This document shows, in pieces, positions 33,542-46,069 of a stretch of DNA of 64,000 nucleotides (position 1 is the first letter of the stretch; every line of letters begins with the position of its first letter). The position numbers and the translations under genes are program-made. Below the pieces are notes generated by a model. The model had not been told where the DNA came from and did not search any database. It saw nothing but the letters and a program-made list of their open reading frames with translations. Origin of the DNA: Periplaneta americana (Eukaryota > Arthropoda > Insecta > Blattodea > Blattidae). The DNA lies in NCBI RefSeq assembly GCF_040183065.1, contig NC_091122.1, positions 82,035,955-82,099,954 on the forward strand. Reading direction: 5' to 3'.

Positions 33542-34279
33542 ATATAACCTCTCATTTACGGACATCGAAGGGACGTAACAATCTGTCCGCATCTGGGGGT
33601 GTCCTTTATTGGGAGGGAGGCTCCCCATCTAACAGTATAATATGCATTATATATCCCTTCACGCTTTAAATGAAATGTATTACTGTAGTTTAATTCTAAA
33701 TATAATATACTACTGTAAATGCTTTGCAACTTTGAACTACAGTAGATAAGACCGAAAAAGGAAAATACAGTACTGTGCCATGCAATTTCATTCCAAGTCT
33801 ACAGTTATGCAGTGCGTAATTTGCAGTTTTTAACTTAACCTTTACATTCAGGTGCCATGTCTCTCGAAACAGAACAACTGATTGAAGTGAAGAGAATAAT
33901 TTTACTAACCCAATCACGTGTCGAATACAATTTCACCATCGCGGAAACCTTGGACCCATCAGATAAGTCAAATTTTATTACTATGTTTATCCACCCGCTT
34001 CCAGCTAACAAGGGGTAGCCGACTGGGCTAGTGGTAGCCTAAGAGATCCTTATTGTCTTCTTACATGTTAAGGAATTTCTGTACAGTTCTCAAAACTAAA
34101 TTTTCCATTTTTGTAACACATTAAGTCTTGAAAACCAAGTTCTGTCCGCAGTCAGGAGGTAAAGCAAGCTTAAGGACTGTGAAACAGATGTTCTTGTCCG
34201 TGTCAACTGGGACATAAAAATCTGTCCGTATTTGAGGAGGTCCGTATCTTGGGGGTGTCCGTAAAGAGAGGTTTCACTG
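33542..34279. mobile_element. Possible Tigger/pogo-type short element
   Basis: The left end has AACCTCTCATTTACGGACAT followed by CTGTCCGCATCTGGGGGTGT. The right end, read inward, has AACCTCTCTTTACGGACACC followed by a CGGACCTCCTC and a CGGACAGATTTT stretch. Both outer ends abut TA. Repeated CGGACA words at AACCTCTC-type ends are typical of Tigger-like elements. The outermost bases differ between the ends (ATAT versus CAGTGA), so the boundary is uncertain. No coding sequence was found inside. Confidence 0.55.
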
Positions 34280-34281
34280 TA

Positions 34282-35440
34282 CTAGTGTGTTTAAGATGCT
34301 GTCTGGGTTAACATTGAAGGGTCCACTGTTCACTAATCGCTGCTTGAGTTCCAAGTCACTTTGTGATGAGCGTCCATTGTTGTCAGTCTTTCGCTGTTCT
34401 TGATCATAGATTTTTTTAATACTGAATTATAATTGTCCTAAATTTAAAGTTTACATAATTTTTCTTTAAATTTATACTTAAATTGTTTCTGATAGATATA
34501 GTAAAATGTGACACATGCTTTTCATATTTTTTCAATCACTTTTTGAGAAAAAAAAAACATTTACTCTTTCAGTTTCTTCAATTTTTTTTTAAACTTATTA
34601 CATCCTCAACACATGGTGATTTGAATACTTTCAATAGCATAAGAAAACACATGTGTCAGTTTATGTCACATGCTTTTGTGCAAAATTTCACTGAAATTGG
34701 AGAAAAACTCCATTCATTAGAGCATTTTGAATGTTACAAAATGTTGAAAATTGAAAAATCGAGAAATGAGTATCGAAATACAGCATGTAGCCTATGTGAT
34801 ATGTACTATCGATAACCTTCCTTTCTATACAAGTCCCTACACACACACATTTTTCACCTACCTAACAGCACGAAATATGAACTGATGAAAAGTAAAATTA
34901 GTCAGAAAAACGAAGTCTGCAGAATGACAGCTGAGTGTCAGTTTCAAGGGCTGCAGCTCCACGCGAAAAAAATCGAAAAATCGAAAGAGAATTGGGAGGA
35001 CAAATTTAAAAGGTACGCAAAACGCGTCCTTGCAAGGGGTTGGGGGCTGTACAAAACTAAATATGTGAGCTCCAAGCCTGCTGGCCACTAGTCTCACTCC
35101 GGGTTACGCTGCTCCACTGAAGAAGCTCTAGAAAATTTTGAAGGGGATGCCGAAATTGGACGTAACCTCTTAGGTACCACATATGCGAGGGGGACGGAGA
35201 TTTGATCAAGTGATCACGGGACGGGGCGAGGAGGAGTTGGCTGTTGTTTGCCGTTAGGATGGCAAGACTCTGTCATCTGTTGTTCGATGACAAGGCATGT
35301 GAAGGCCGTCGGAAGAGGCGCCGTGAATTCTAAATCTGCAATTTGAGAGGTCCCTGTCCTTTCAAATTGCAACTAATTGAGTGACCTCGTACATTTAATA
35401 GACAATTTAGAGGTTCTGAACTAGGGCATACGTCGTTTAC
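34282..35440. other. No gene recognised
   Basis: Open stretches at 34483-34815 and 34858-35097 show no known motif. The part from about 35100 on may belong to the 3' untranslated region of the minus-strand Jockey-like element to the right. Confidence 0.35.
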
Positions 35441-35454
35441 AAGAAAAGGGGAAT

Positions 35455-35965
35455 ATATATGGGGAAGGGCATATAGGTCCGTGGCCCATTTCTTATAGGG
35501 CTCATCCCGACATTTGTCTTACGCCTTAGGAAAACCACGGAATACCTTAGGCAGGATGAGTTGTCTCATATAAGAGACTAGCCAATTTGGCTATTATGTA
35601 GGAGGTGATTGTTGTCATGAGCCTTGTTGAATCGTCTCAATTTAGAGACCAGCCATTTGGCTTTATGGTGGCTCAATTACGAAGAGAGGGGAGAGATGTA
35701 ATTATTAATTAATTTAGAGTAATTAGGGAGATTCATGGGGAGATGAGTGCAGGTCCGTGGCCCATTTCTTTCAGGGCTCATCCCGACATTTGTCTTAGCG
35801 CCTTAGGAAAACCACGGAAAAACCTTAGGCAGGATGAGTTGTCTCAATTTCAGAGACTAGCCAGTTGGCTCTTAGGTAGGATGACTCTATGAATCGATGG
35901 ATATATACTAGCCCATTGGCTCTATGATAGTTCCATCGATAAACAAATGTAGATATTGTTAGGGA
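35455..35965 (-). repeat. Tandem 276-bp repeats with palindromic AGCCA-TGGCT units
   Basis: Two copies of a block starting AGGTCCGTGGCCCATTTCTT occur at 35475 and 35751 and continue through CTCATCCCGACATTTGTCTT, GGAAAACCACGG and CAGGATGAGTTGTCTC. Within and after each block comes a small palindrome of the form AGCCAaTTTGGCT, four times in all, near 35580, 35650, 35860 and 35912. Read on the minus strand, the CCGTGGTTTTCC...ATGTCGGGATGAG order resembles the 3' untranslated regions of insect Jockey-like elements, which fits the Jockey C-terminus just to the right. Confidence 0.75.
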
Positions 35966-36039
35966 GGGAATTTGTTTAGCCCAGTTAAGACAAGGTCATT
36001 TTAAAGCGGTTGCACTATCCAAGGAGTCTCATGGAGTTG

Positions 36040-36330
36040 AGTCGTGGCTACCAAAACCTGGGAGTAACGCCAGCCTCCCTGTCCTCCTGCCTCAAGAGTA
36101 TAGCTAATGAACCTTTCTGGTGCCTACGCCGTAACCTAGGATCATACTGGCCGAGGCCAGATATGAGCGGGTTGGGGTTAGCACGAGCTTCCGCATACAG
36201 GTTCCTAGCCAGTCGAGCAATGAACTCGTCTATGGTTGGCAACTCTAGTTCATCATGGAACTTTCTTCTCGAGGCGACTCGGGGGAGATGGGTAATGAGT
36301 CGAATCACCTGGCGCACGCGCTGGTCCCTT
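36040..36330 (-). pseudogene. Jockey-like retrotransposon C-terminal fragment
   Basis: The minus-strand frame includes VIRLITHLPRVASRRKFHDE, ELPTIDEFIARLARNLYAEA and ANPNPLISGLGQYDPRLRRR. The helix ...LARxLYxxA..xPNPLI..LGxYDxRxRRR is the conserved C-terminus of Jockey-clade polymerases. About 90 residues remain, with the polymerase core missing to the right. The frame is open across the piece, so it is younger than most remnants here. Its position between the two R2-like parts makes it a candidate for part of the insertion that split them. Confidence 0.75.
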
Positions 36331-36461
36331 TAAATTCGTCCTGAGTGACTTTGAATTGTCATAGAGTCAAAATAAGCACAGATTTAGAAAACTGAAGCAT
36401 TATTTTATTTTTTAGATTTAAAACAAAATTTCCATTTTTTAATGTTTTTTTTTTTTTTTTG

Positions 36462-36890
36462 TTATTTTCACCGATTCACAGCCTTATGAAGAAGCAAGGT
36501 CTGAGTAGTTTTGAATGGAGGGACACGATCAAAATGGAAGGAGTGGTCGGTCGCCCTGTACGCAATCTTCCTGGACGCTCCTACGGCATAGCCCACTGTC
36601 GTTACTGCAGAGTGAATGAAACGTTGCCTCATGTGCTGGGAAGTTGTCCTCAAGGCGAGCTTCTAAGACTTAAACGACACAACACTATTAAATCGTCACT
36701 TGCTGCTGGTCTGCTTGTGAAAGAGTTCGAATTCCACGAGGAGGTTCACTGCTTAGCCGACGGCGTAAGTACAAGATGCATAGACATTTTCATCATCAAT
36801 ACATCTAAATACGAAGCCGAAATCATTGATCCAACGATTCACTTTGCAACCAGAATTGTTAAGAAGTTGACAAAAAAACGAAATCCACAC
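36462..36890 (+). pseudogene. R2-like retrotransposon, zinc finger and nuclease part
   Basis: The open frame (36459-37022) holds QGLSSFEWRDTIKM, then the C-x2-C-x7-H-x4-C finger CRYCRVNETLPHVLGSC. Next are LLRLKRHNTI, EVHCLADGVSTRCIDIFII and IIDPTIHFATRI. This is the C-terminal region of R2-type elements: CCHC knuckle, R-H-N and the restriction-like endonuclease core. The usual P-D of the nuclease reads I-D here. The frame runs into a (CA)n tract, which gives a spurious His-Thr tail. It continues the reverse-transcriptase remnant ending at 33.27 kb. Confidence 0.8.
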
Positions 36891-38615
<1,725 letters not shown>

Positions 38616-38659
38616 TCGATTGTATGCATGCCTATGTATGTGTGTATGCATAATATATG

Positions 38660-38842
38660 TATGTACGTATTCCTATGTATGTATGTATGTATGTATGTAT
38701 GTATGTATGTATGTATGTATGTATGTATGTATGTATGTATGTATGTATGTATGTATGTATGTATGTATGTATGTATGTATGTATGTATGTATGTATGTAT
38801 GTATGTATGTATGTATGTATGTATTTATGTATGTATGTACAA
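38660..38842. repeat. Long (ATGT)n microsatellite
   Basis: About 165 bases of nearly perfect tetranucleotide repeat. Because the unit is four bases, all frames stay open on both strands and yield meaningless Met-Tyr-Val-Cys repeats. Confidence 0.97.
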
Positions 38843-38984
38843 GGATGTTTATGCATGTATGTAGATTCTATGAGTTCTTACAGACAGACGTTTTCCCCAC
38901 AACCGAGCTATTTTTGAACACGACCAATGTGAAACCTGACTTAAAGTCAGGTTGTAAACAATAAAGTCAGTTTACATCGATTAT

Positions 38985-39330
38985 CGGAATTGAATTGAAT
39001 TTCGGAAGCGGGGTAGTACGACCCAGCACTGCGATCTTAGAAGGTATATTTCACGAACCCTTAAGATTCTCAACACTGTCTGACTACACTAAGGTTCGCT
39101 GCTTACCCAGATTTCGAGCACATAACCCCACTTGTCCCCATTGCCAGACCCTCCGTGCGTCGCTACCCGGCTTTCGGGAAATGCTATGGAATGTGAACAA
39201 AATTGAGAGATATTGAAGAAATTATGTGGATGGCTAATACGTGAAAACGGGAGAACGAGAGAATGCGCCTAGTAGGAAAAAGCGTGGAAAGATTCGAAGG
39301 AGCTGGTATGACGAAATAAGCACGACCATA
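38985..39330 (-). mobile_element. SINE-like repeat, family F, copy 2
   Basis: On the minus strand it shares ordered blocks with the plus-strand copy near 46.1-46.4 kb: CCATCCACATAATTTCTTCA, CATTTCCCGAAAGCCGGGTA, GCGACGCACGGAG, a CGAAATCTG.GTA stretch and TCGCAGTGCTGGGTCG. The end CCGAAATTCAATTCAATTCC is a short repeat that looks like a SINE tail. Open frames across it are not conserved between the copies. Confidence 0.73.
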
Positions 39331-39584
39331 GAGGGATTTTAAAGAACAATAGAAAATGGAAATGGGCTATCTAGAAAGCAGAAATTAAAGGCAAACTCTT
39401 GTAAAGTGGAAAACCTATAAAAGTAAAATTAAGTAATAATTAATTTAACCAAAATATAGATATCTGGGGACATATTGGACTATAAATTATTATTTTTTAT
39501 GCAAAGAAAAAGTGACCGATTTCCAATTCATTGCCTTTTTGTATTTTTTGTATTCTCTTTTCTTTCTTCCTCTGCTTAACCTCC

Positions 39585-39762
39585 CATTTTACCCTACTTA
39601 CATGGGCTATGACTGTGAAGTATGGCATGTAAATGATCAATTCTGCATTTGCCTTTGTGACAGACGGAAACGACGAAAACTCTTAGCCAGACTGGCCAGC
39701 CACGGGGATTGAACTCGTGATCTCTCGAATGCATGTCTAGTGTGTTACCAATAGATGTTCTT
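39585..39762 (-). mobile_element. tRNA-derived SINE, family D, copy 1
   Basis: Minus strand GGTAACACACTAGACATGCA then GAGAGATCACGAGTTCAATC (with B box) and GGCTGGCCAGTCTG. The same order occurs on the plus strand about 600 bases away. The tail contains ACAAAGGCAAATGC, matched by CAAAAACAAATGCC in the other copy. Confidence 0.77.
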
Positions 39763-39978
39763 GATCGCATACTAGGCGTTCACAAATGCGGGCCGTTCTG
39801 GCCATAGAATCGGCACGACGCCGAGACACCGCTGAAACATCACAGGATATTAAAAATATCGAACGAACATCCAGTCTCAGGTGGAATATAGGCTTAGATT
39901 TCTTTCATTGCCTACGTCGGGAATCAAACCTCGTGTCACTTAGTTGAGAAGCGCATGTTACCTACATAACCACAAACA
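39763..39978 (-). mobile_element. tRNA-derived SINE, family E
   Basis: Minus strand TGGTTATGTAGGTAACATGC in the A-box position and the B box GGTTTGATTCCCG, followed by about 150 bases ending next to the family D copy. No second copy was found in the window. Confidence 0.55.
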
Positions 39979-40091
39979 GCGAACGACCTTTTATTAAAAT
40001 TATTTTTATTTGTATCATTTGCGGACATATTGACCCACAAATACTGAATGTGAACATAATCCATCAGGTAGTTGAGAAGAAATAATTTTTC

Positions 40092-40092
<1 letters not shown>

Positions 40093-40121
<29 letters not shown>
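40093..40121. repeat. (CAGA)n microsatellite
   Basis: Short perfect tetranucleotide tract. Confidence 0.9.
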
Positions 40122-40123
<2 letters not shown>

Positions 40124-40276
40124 TCGGCATACATAAAACTACTTTTTCGATATCAATTATACTGAGAAATGTGAACTTCCGCGAAAATCTCTAAATCGAT
40201 AGTTTAAACATCACAAATCTTTCTCTAATGAGTAAGTAAAAATAAAGGAATGTCTTCACATTTACTGTTAGGTTAT

Positions 40277-40455
40277 AAGTGAGCAAGGTGGTTCAGCGGT
40301 AACGCACTAGACACGTATTCGGGAGATCACGAGTTCAAACCCTGTGGCTAGCCAGTCTGACTGAGGGATTTGGCGGTTTCTGACAGCCACAAAAACAAAT
40401 GCCGACTTGGAAATTTACATACCTTGATTCATCACCGCCTTAACCACCATTATCA
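40277..40455 (+). mobile_element. tRNA-derived SINE, family D, copy 2
   Basis: The head GCAAGGTGGTTCAGCGGTAA (A box) is followed by GGAGATCACGAGTTCAAACC (B box). The downstream part matches the inverted copy at 39.6-39.76 kb for about 130 bases. The two copies form a large inverted repeat with about 500 bases of spacer. Confidence 0.77.
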
Positions 40456-40694
40456 TAATCACTAAAATCTGAAATCAGTTAAATTAAATACAAGATGTAT
40501 GAAACATATAAACAAAATCACAAAAAACAATCCATAGCTATTGATTTATCCAAAGATTCTATACACGCGATATGACCTAGATATGAAAGCGTGTTTTATT
40601 TAAATATATTTACCATTATATTAAGTATCCAACGATTTTCTTTTTAAAGATGTTACTTGAGCATTCTTTTTATTTATTTTACATTAATATAAGC

Positions 40695-40962
40695 CTACTG
40701 ATTGAGTTTCTGACTGATATGTACAGGCAGTATGGATACATCTCACTTGACGATATGTGTCAGAGGAAGAACAATAATTGTTTGTATGCATCTGAAGTCT
40801 GATTAGTGTAATATGTAGGTAATCGGCAATGTACACAATGGAGGGGGGAAAGGAACTGACTATCCTACCCTATTACATCCTGGCCTAGTTGCCTCATAAG
40901 TGATGCCATGTTGGTATCACTTGTGAAGTTCAGACGTGTCTTCGGACAGTTGATTAAAAAAA
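40695..40962 (+). repeat. Interspersed repeat, family C, copy 2
   Basis: The most compact full copy: CTGATATGTACAGGCAGTAT, CGATATGTGTCAGAGGAAGA, TAATATGTAGGTAATCGGCA, GGCCTAGTTGCCTCATAAGT, TTGGTATCACTTGTGAAGTT and TCTTCGGACAGTTGATTAAA. It lacks the extra internal segment of the copy near 5.3-5.7 kb, so it best represents the family. Confidence 0.82.
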
Positions 40963-42570
40963 CTGCTATTTTTTTGACATTGTTGTTTTCAGATAAGTAA
41001 CTATTAGATGAGATATGTAGGATATCAGGTATACATCTAACAACTACTATGTTAATCCATGATCACGTAATTTGAAATTGTGTATAATTTTAGTAATTCT
41101 CCACGTGGAATGAAGACATTTCCACACGAATTTTTAATGTTTTTATAATATTACTTCAATTTTATATTCATTATATATATATATATATATATAATTTGAA
41201 ATGATAGACTAATGGAAATTATGGAAAAACGAATGAACGAATTTTAATGAATGATCCCTCATTTTGAAGCTAGGCATTCAAGGATACTAGGAAAAATTGT
41301 AGTTTTCAGTAGCTAAAACATACATTTTCTTACATAATTTTCTTATTCTCCAAAAACCATCCGTCGTGTCAGTTTTGAGAACTAACTTATCGGCTTTTCA
41401 AAAAAAGGCAATCATGAAGGCCATGACCTGTAGGATAGTCAACATATTGGCAGCTCTGATTCTCTGATATCATAACGCCAATATGTCGATCTTCATTCGT
41501 GTAATTTTCTTGAGAATGTCTCTATAATTATTGATCATTAAAAACTTCAAAACTTATTAAGAAGATGATAAGAATTTACAGCTCTGATTCTCTGATGTGT
41601 AATTTTCTGAGTACAGCTATGTGTTGGTTATTAAAAACTACAGAACTTAAGAAGTTTGATGACATTATTACCATTAAAAAATAAATATTATAGTGAATGC
41701 CATAATGTGAGTATTTGTCACTATTGATACACATTAATGTTAATATTGATGATATTAAAGCGAAATTTTTTGAGGTTATGTAAGTAGATGTAGACAACAT
41801 CTTAAATTAGTTCTTCATTTCTATAATTTTCTGAGTAACGGCTATACTATGTTACTAAAAGTTACAAAGCTTACGTAAGATAATGTTATTCAAAATTAAA
41901 TACTTTTATAGTTACTAATCAAGTGATGTAAGACTTTTTCTGACATTTAATGACAGTGCGATGTAGATACTTATATGTGTGATTCTCTAATTCACATAAG
42001 TACTAGTGCAGTACTATGGAAGAGGCATTAGTATTGAGTCATGCTTCCTATTTTAGATGCGTCTTTAAACTGCACCAAAATTAATTTCATATTAATTTGG
42101 TTTAATACTGTAGATCAGATTTTTGATCGCTACCAAACATATTTTTCTGTATGAGAATAGCATACCATTCCACTTTTTGTTATCATGATGAGTTAGTTTA
42201 TTTCCCGCACCCAGCAAAGAATGAAACACTGAAACAGCTAATGATTTATGAAGAACAATTTTGTTTAGGACATATAAAAAATTCTGCAACTCTGCTACAG
42301 CATTCGCCTCATGTTCCATATCTCAGCAATAGATTCCCTCACAACAGTCTCTACTGTTGAAAAATACTAGGGATGATACATGAATAACTTACATCTCTTA
42401 TCTTCTGCCACTAACAATTCAATACGAACTTATGGCCAATTGTAAGTTATTGATTCAACATAATGCTAACGTTTTACTTAAAATGATGTCAAGCAGTCAC
42501 TGGTACCTAATACATTTCTAACGTTGTCAGATATTCTTGTCAACAATATTTATGCTATTTCCTACAAAAA
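40963..42570. other. 1.6 kb with no gene recognised
   Basis: AT-rich. A TACAGCTCTGATTCTCTGAT-type phrase recurs near 41450 and 41578, suggesting a small local duplication. A (TA)n tract lies at about 41173-41192. Confidence 0.4.
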
Positions 42571-42574
42571 TTAA

Positions 42575-42780
42575 GGACAAATATTGACAAATGAAGAAAA
42601 CGTACGGTCTGTAGATTTAAGTTTCGTTGATCATATTGGGTTAGATCAAAGACGATACAATACACCTACTGCAGAGGAAATTGCGGGTGTCTTTGTCTCT
42701 GAAGGTGTTGAGCCACCAAAATACCGTTATGTTGTGCATGGCAGACAAGGGGGACCAAATTAAGCCCTCACTGTGATCTG
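42575..42780 (+). pseudogene. Helitron replicase-like N-terminal fragment
   Basis: The plus-strand frame reads DHIGLDQRRYNTPTAEEIAG then VFVSEGVEPPKYRYVVHGRQ and GG, followed by a stop. D-x-RRYN-x-PTA-x-EIA and the later GRQGG step resemble the start of the Helitron_like_N domain of rolling-circle transposon replicases. About 45 residues are clear. A CDLM piece in another frame may be a remnant of the motif that follows. Rep catalytic motifs, helicase and the element ends were not found. Confidence 0.55.
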
Positions 42781-43270
42781 ATGATAGGGCCTATATCCCC
42801 TCCTATTCCCTTATTACTCACAATTTCAACACAGTGCCCCACGCCCGCACGCGACCTTTCCTCCTCATTTTTATATTTCGAGAATTATAAACCATTGCAG
42901 ATTCAAAAGATATCTAGGCATTTACTCCGGTGCAGGAAATCTAGACGAGAATATGACTAATTTTGCATGGATCCTTCTCCTTCAGGAATAAAGAACGTTA
43001 CCTTTGGATCTCATAATGAGTATTAAATTAGAGTATTTCACAGCTTTCGACAGGTTTCAACATCTACAAAGTGGGTTCAGTTTCTCTCTGGTTGGTTTGT
43101 TTGTTGATTTTTAATGCTGTCTACTTTCTTGCATCTGAAATAATTGAATGTTAGGAGGGAGTAATGACTAGCAAATTAGTGCTTTCATGAGTGAGAAATG
43201 ACCGATAATTTTTTCTTTCAGCTTTCTTTTTCAGCAATGGTATTCTTTTAAGTATCGTATATTAATAACT
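42781..43270. other. No gene or repeat recognised
   Basis: Ordinary spacer between the Helitron fragment and the RTE-like element. Confidence 0.35.
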
Positions 43271-43274
43271 CGCC

Positions 43275-43945
43275 ATGTATTTTGGGCCCCTCTATGGCGC
43301 GTCCTCAGGTTCCGGATAGAGGAGACGGCCTGCAGATATGAAGGGTAGCTGCTAGTATATTTAATAAACAGTCGCAGACAGCCAATAAGAGATGGTCCTC
43401 CAGCTTAGGGGATGGGCGAAGGTCTAACAACCTATCACCGTAAAAAAGAGCTTGTTACGAAACTACAACATAAAAATTACCGATTGTTCTGTATGGTTGT
43501 TAAACTTAGACTCTCACTTTGAGAGAGGAACAGAGGTTAAGGGTGTTCGAGAATAAGGTCCGTAGGAAAACATTTTTGGTAGTAAGAGAAATGAAGTTAC
43601 AGGAAAATGGAGAAAGTTACACAACGCAGAACTGCACGCTTTGTATTCTTCACCTGACATAAGTAGGAACATTAAATCCAGACATTTGAGATGGACAGGA
43701 CATGTAGCACGTATGGGGGAATCCAGAAATGCATATAGCCTAGATTGTTCATTAGAAGGCCGGACGGAAAAAGATCTTCGAGGAAGTCGAGACGTATATG
43801 GAAGGATAATATTAAAATGGAGTTGAGGGAGATGGGATATGATGGTAGGGACTGGATTAATCTTGCTCAGGATAGGGAACGATGGCGGGTTTATGTGAGG
43901 GCGGCAATGAACCTCCGGGTTCTTTAAAAGTCATATTTAAGTAAG
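43275..43945 (+). mobile_element. RTE-like LINE, internally deleted copy
   Basis: The right part encodes, in broken frames, LREEQRLRVFENKVRRK, an ALYSSPDI remnant, IKSRHLRWTGHVARMGESRN, GRTEKDLR and KMELREMGYDGRDWINLAQD, then a stop and an (AAGT)n tail (TAAGTAAGTAAGT). This is the C-terminus of a non-LTR polymerase, probably RTE clade. An inverted second copy ends the window. The left 190 bases (GCGTCCTCAGG..GGATAGAGGAGACGGCCTGC..AAAAAGAGCTTGTTACGAAAC) look to me like the leader of the same family. If so, the endonuclease and polymerase core have been deleted between leader and tail. Confidence 0.72.
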
Positions 43946-44740
43946 TAAGTATATTAATAACACGAAATTCTCGAACCCTGGATACACTGGCAAGTATGAT
44001 AACCACTAGGACAATAAAGACAATATTTTCTTATTACAGAATAGCAAAACGAAATATTTTACAAATTGAAAAAAAAAAAAAAAGGACTAGACCTCTGTTT
44101 TAAACAGTGTCTTTAACTCAGTGTTCCGTGAAGTGTGAATATGATTTATTGGGAGAAAAATTGTCCAGCTGTAACAATATTATGCGTGGAAAAGAGTTTA
44201 GTTGATCCCATCTCACATTCTCAAGATTTTCCAGCCCAGGGTGCACAGACATGTTTGCCGTAGAAAACGTTAAGTGTAGTGGAAGAACGGCGGTGTTAAC
44301 ATTTTCCCTCATTTGAATTTATGAGGCTTGCAGAGAATGGCCTGTCATGTGCAGCTCTTTCTCTTTTTCTCGAAAAGGAAAGTGGAAAGGAAAAAGAAAG
44401 AAACCTGAAGAGTATCTTTTTTATCTTTGGAACAATGAAATGCAAAGCTGCGGGATTATTCATGTAGCCTATGCGTCAAAGAAAGAATTTTGAACAATGA
44501 GGGCAAGATCTCGAATTCCGCTGGAGTTATTTTATGATTCTTGTCACACACAAAAATATAAAAGTTGTGAGATTTATGACAGCGTGATCTTCCTTAAACA
44601 AAGTAATTTCTTTATCAGTGAGAATTTAATTTAAGCTTTTATGAAAGATTATTTCTGCGCTAACTCTGAAGTAAAAGGTCGGAGCATATAGAAACATAAA
44701 TAATTGTATTTATTAAAATTGTTCATTGACAGTGTTAATA
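43946..44740. other. No gene or repeat recognised
   Basis: Ordinary DNA with a poly-A run at about 44069-44083. Confidence 0.35.
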
Positions 44741-44742
44741 AC

Positions 44743-44747
44743 AGTAC

Positions 44748-44798
<51 letters not shown>
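44743..44798. repeat. (ATT)n microsatellite
   Basis: Pure trinucleotide tract. Confidence 0.95.
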
Positions 44799-44799
<1 letters not shown>

Positions 44800-44800
<1 letters not shown>

Positions 44801-45350
44801 GCCGCGGCGTGCGCTACTATGGTGGAATAGCTTCAATGTTGCTGGAAAGTAACTGTCATTCATTCGAATTCCAACTAGGGTACAGATATTTTGTTCTTTG
44901 TCAATGTGATGTCTTATGTTGTTTTACAATTAGTTGGAGGTCCGACGTCATGCTGGCTCAAGTGTACCTGGCTAATATATGTCAAGTAAAGTAGAAAAAC
45001 CTCCTCACATCAGAGTTGAAGAGGATAAGAATAAATGGTTTTTCTTTATATTACAACAGCACGTGCCATATTACTATTCATGAATACAGATTCACTTGGC
45101 GGACTTTCCTTATGGAGTTTCACGTCCCTTTTATGGGACGTGGGTGTGGGGATATTGTTATACTCATGTGTTGCGTAAAGTGGCGGCCTTTTGTCAGGCC
45201 AAAACACGACCAAATAATTTTGCCACCTGTGGACGATTTTGTTTGATTGAAACTCCTCACAAGAGTGAGGACAGAACGGATGGGGATGATATTAATCAAC
45301 ATTTCAGTTCATTATCATCATCTTGGTAAACTTATTAAGGTAAACTTGCG
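44800..45350. other. No gene recognised
   Basis: Overlapping short frames on both strands with no known motif. Confidence 0.35.
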
Positions 45351-45354
45351 AATT

Positions 45355-45965
45355 ATAAATGAAGCAGTAGAGCAAGTTGATAGCTTCAAATAACTTACTT
45401 GGGATGTAATATAACCAGTACCATGAGCTGCTGTCAGGAAGTCAAAAGGAGGATACCAATGAAGCTCTTAATAGAAAAAGGAACATCTTCTGCTGAACTC
45501 TGGAAAAGAAAAAAGGAAGAGATTAGTAAAGTGCTTTGTGTGGAGTGTCGTATTTTATGGACATTGCGACGAAATGACGAGAAGCGACTAGAAGCATTTG
45601 AAATGTGGATATGGAAAAAAATGAAGCGTGTGAAATGGACAGACAGAATAAGAAACGAAGCTGTGTTGGAAAGAGTGGATGAAGAAAGAATAATGCTGAA
45701 ACTGATCAGGAAGAGGAAAAGGAATTGGCTGGATTACTGGCTGAGAAGAAACTGCCTACTGAATACATTGGAAAGAATGGTGAACGGGAGAAGAGTTCGG
45801 GACAGAAGAAGATATCAAATAACAAACGACATTAGGATAGGAGGGATCATATATGCGTTGACTAAGAGGAAAGCAAAAAAAAAAGGAAAGACTGGAGAAT
45901 GCCGGGTTTGCAGTGAAAGACCTGCCCTTGCGCAGAATACTAGGAATGTATATGAATGAATGAAT
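45355..45965 (+). pseudogene. RTE-like LINE polymerase C-terminus, second family
   Basis: The frame starts with a broken QVDSFKYLG-like stretch and LGCNITST, continues CVECRILWTLRRNDEKRLEA and FEMWIWKKMKRVKWTDRIRN, then EAVLERVDEERIMLK, KRKRNWLDYWLRRNCLLNT and NGRRVRDRRRYQ. This ETWTL..RLEAFEMW.WR..W.D...N..VL.R..E order is a very common arthropod non-LTR tail, usually placed with RTE-type elements. It differs in sequence from the RLRWAGHVA family 1.5 kb upstream. It ends in a TGAATGAATGAA tail. The long open stretch suggests a fairly young copy, but the polymerase core is absent. Confidence 0.78.
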
Positions 45966-46069
45966 TAGGCCTATCATCCTTAATGAACGTTAGACCAGTT
46001 GGTCCGTTTCATGAGCATTAGTTTTTTTCAGAATAGCTGTGAATACTAACGATCTGCTAAGTAATTGAT

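Noticed and set aside
34483-34815. 110-residue open frame as a gene
   Set aside because: No recognisable motif, no promoter or splice context, and repeats on both sides.
38620-38964. Open frames of Met-Tyr-Val-Cys repeats on both strands
   Set aside because: A four-base microsatellite keeps every frame open; not coding.
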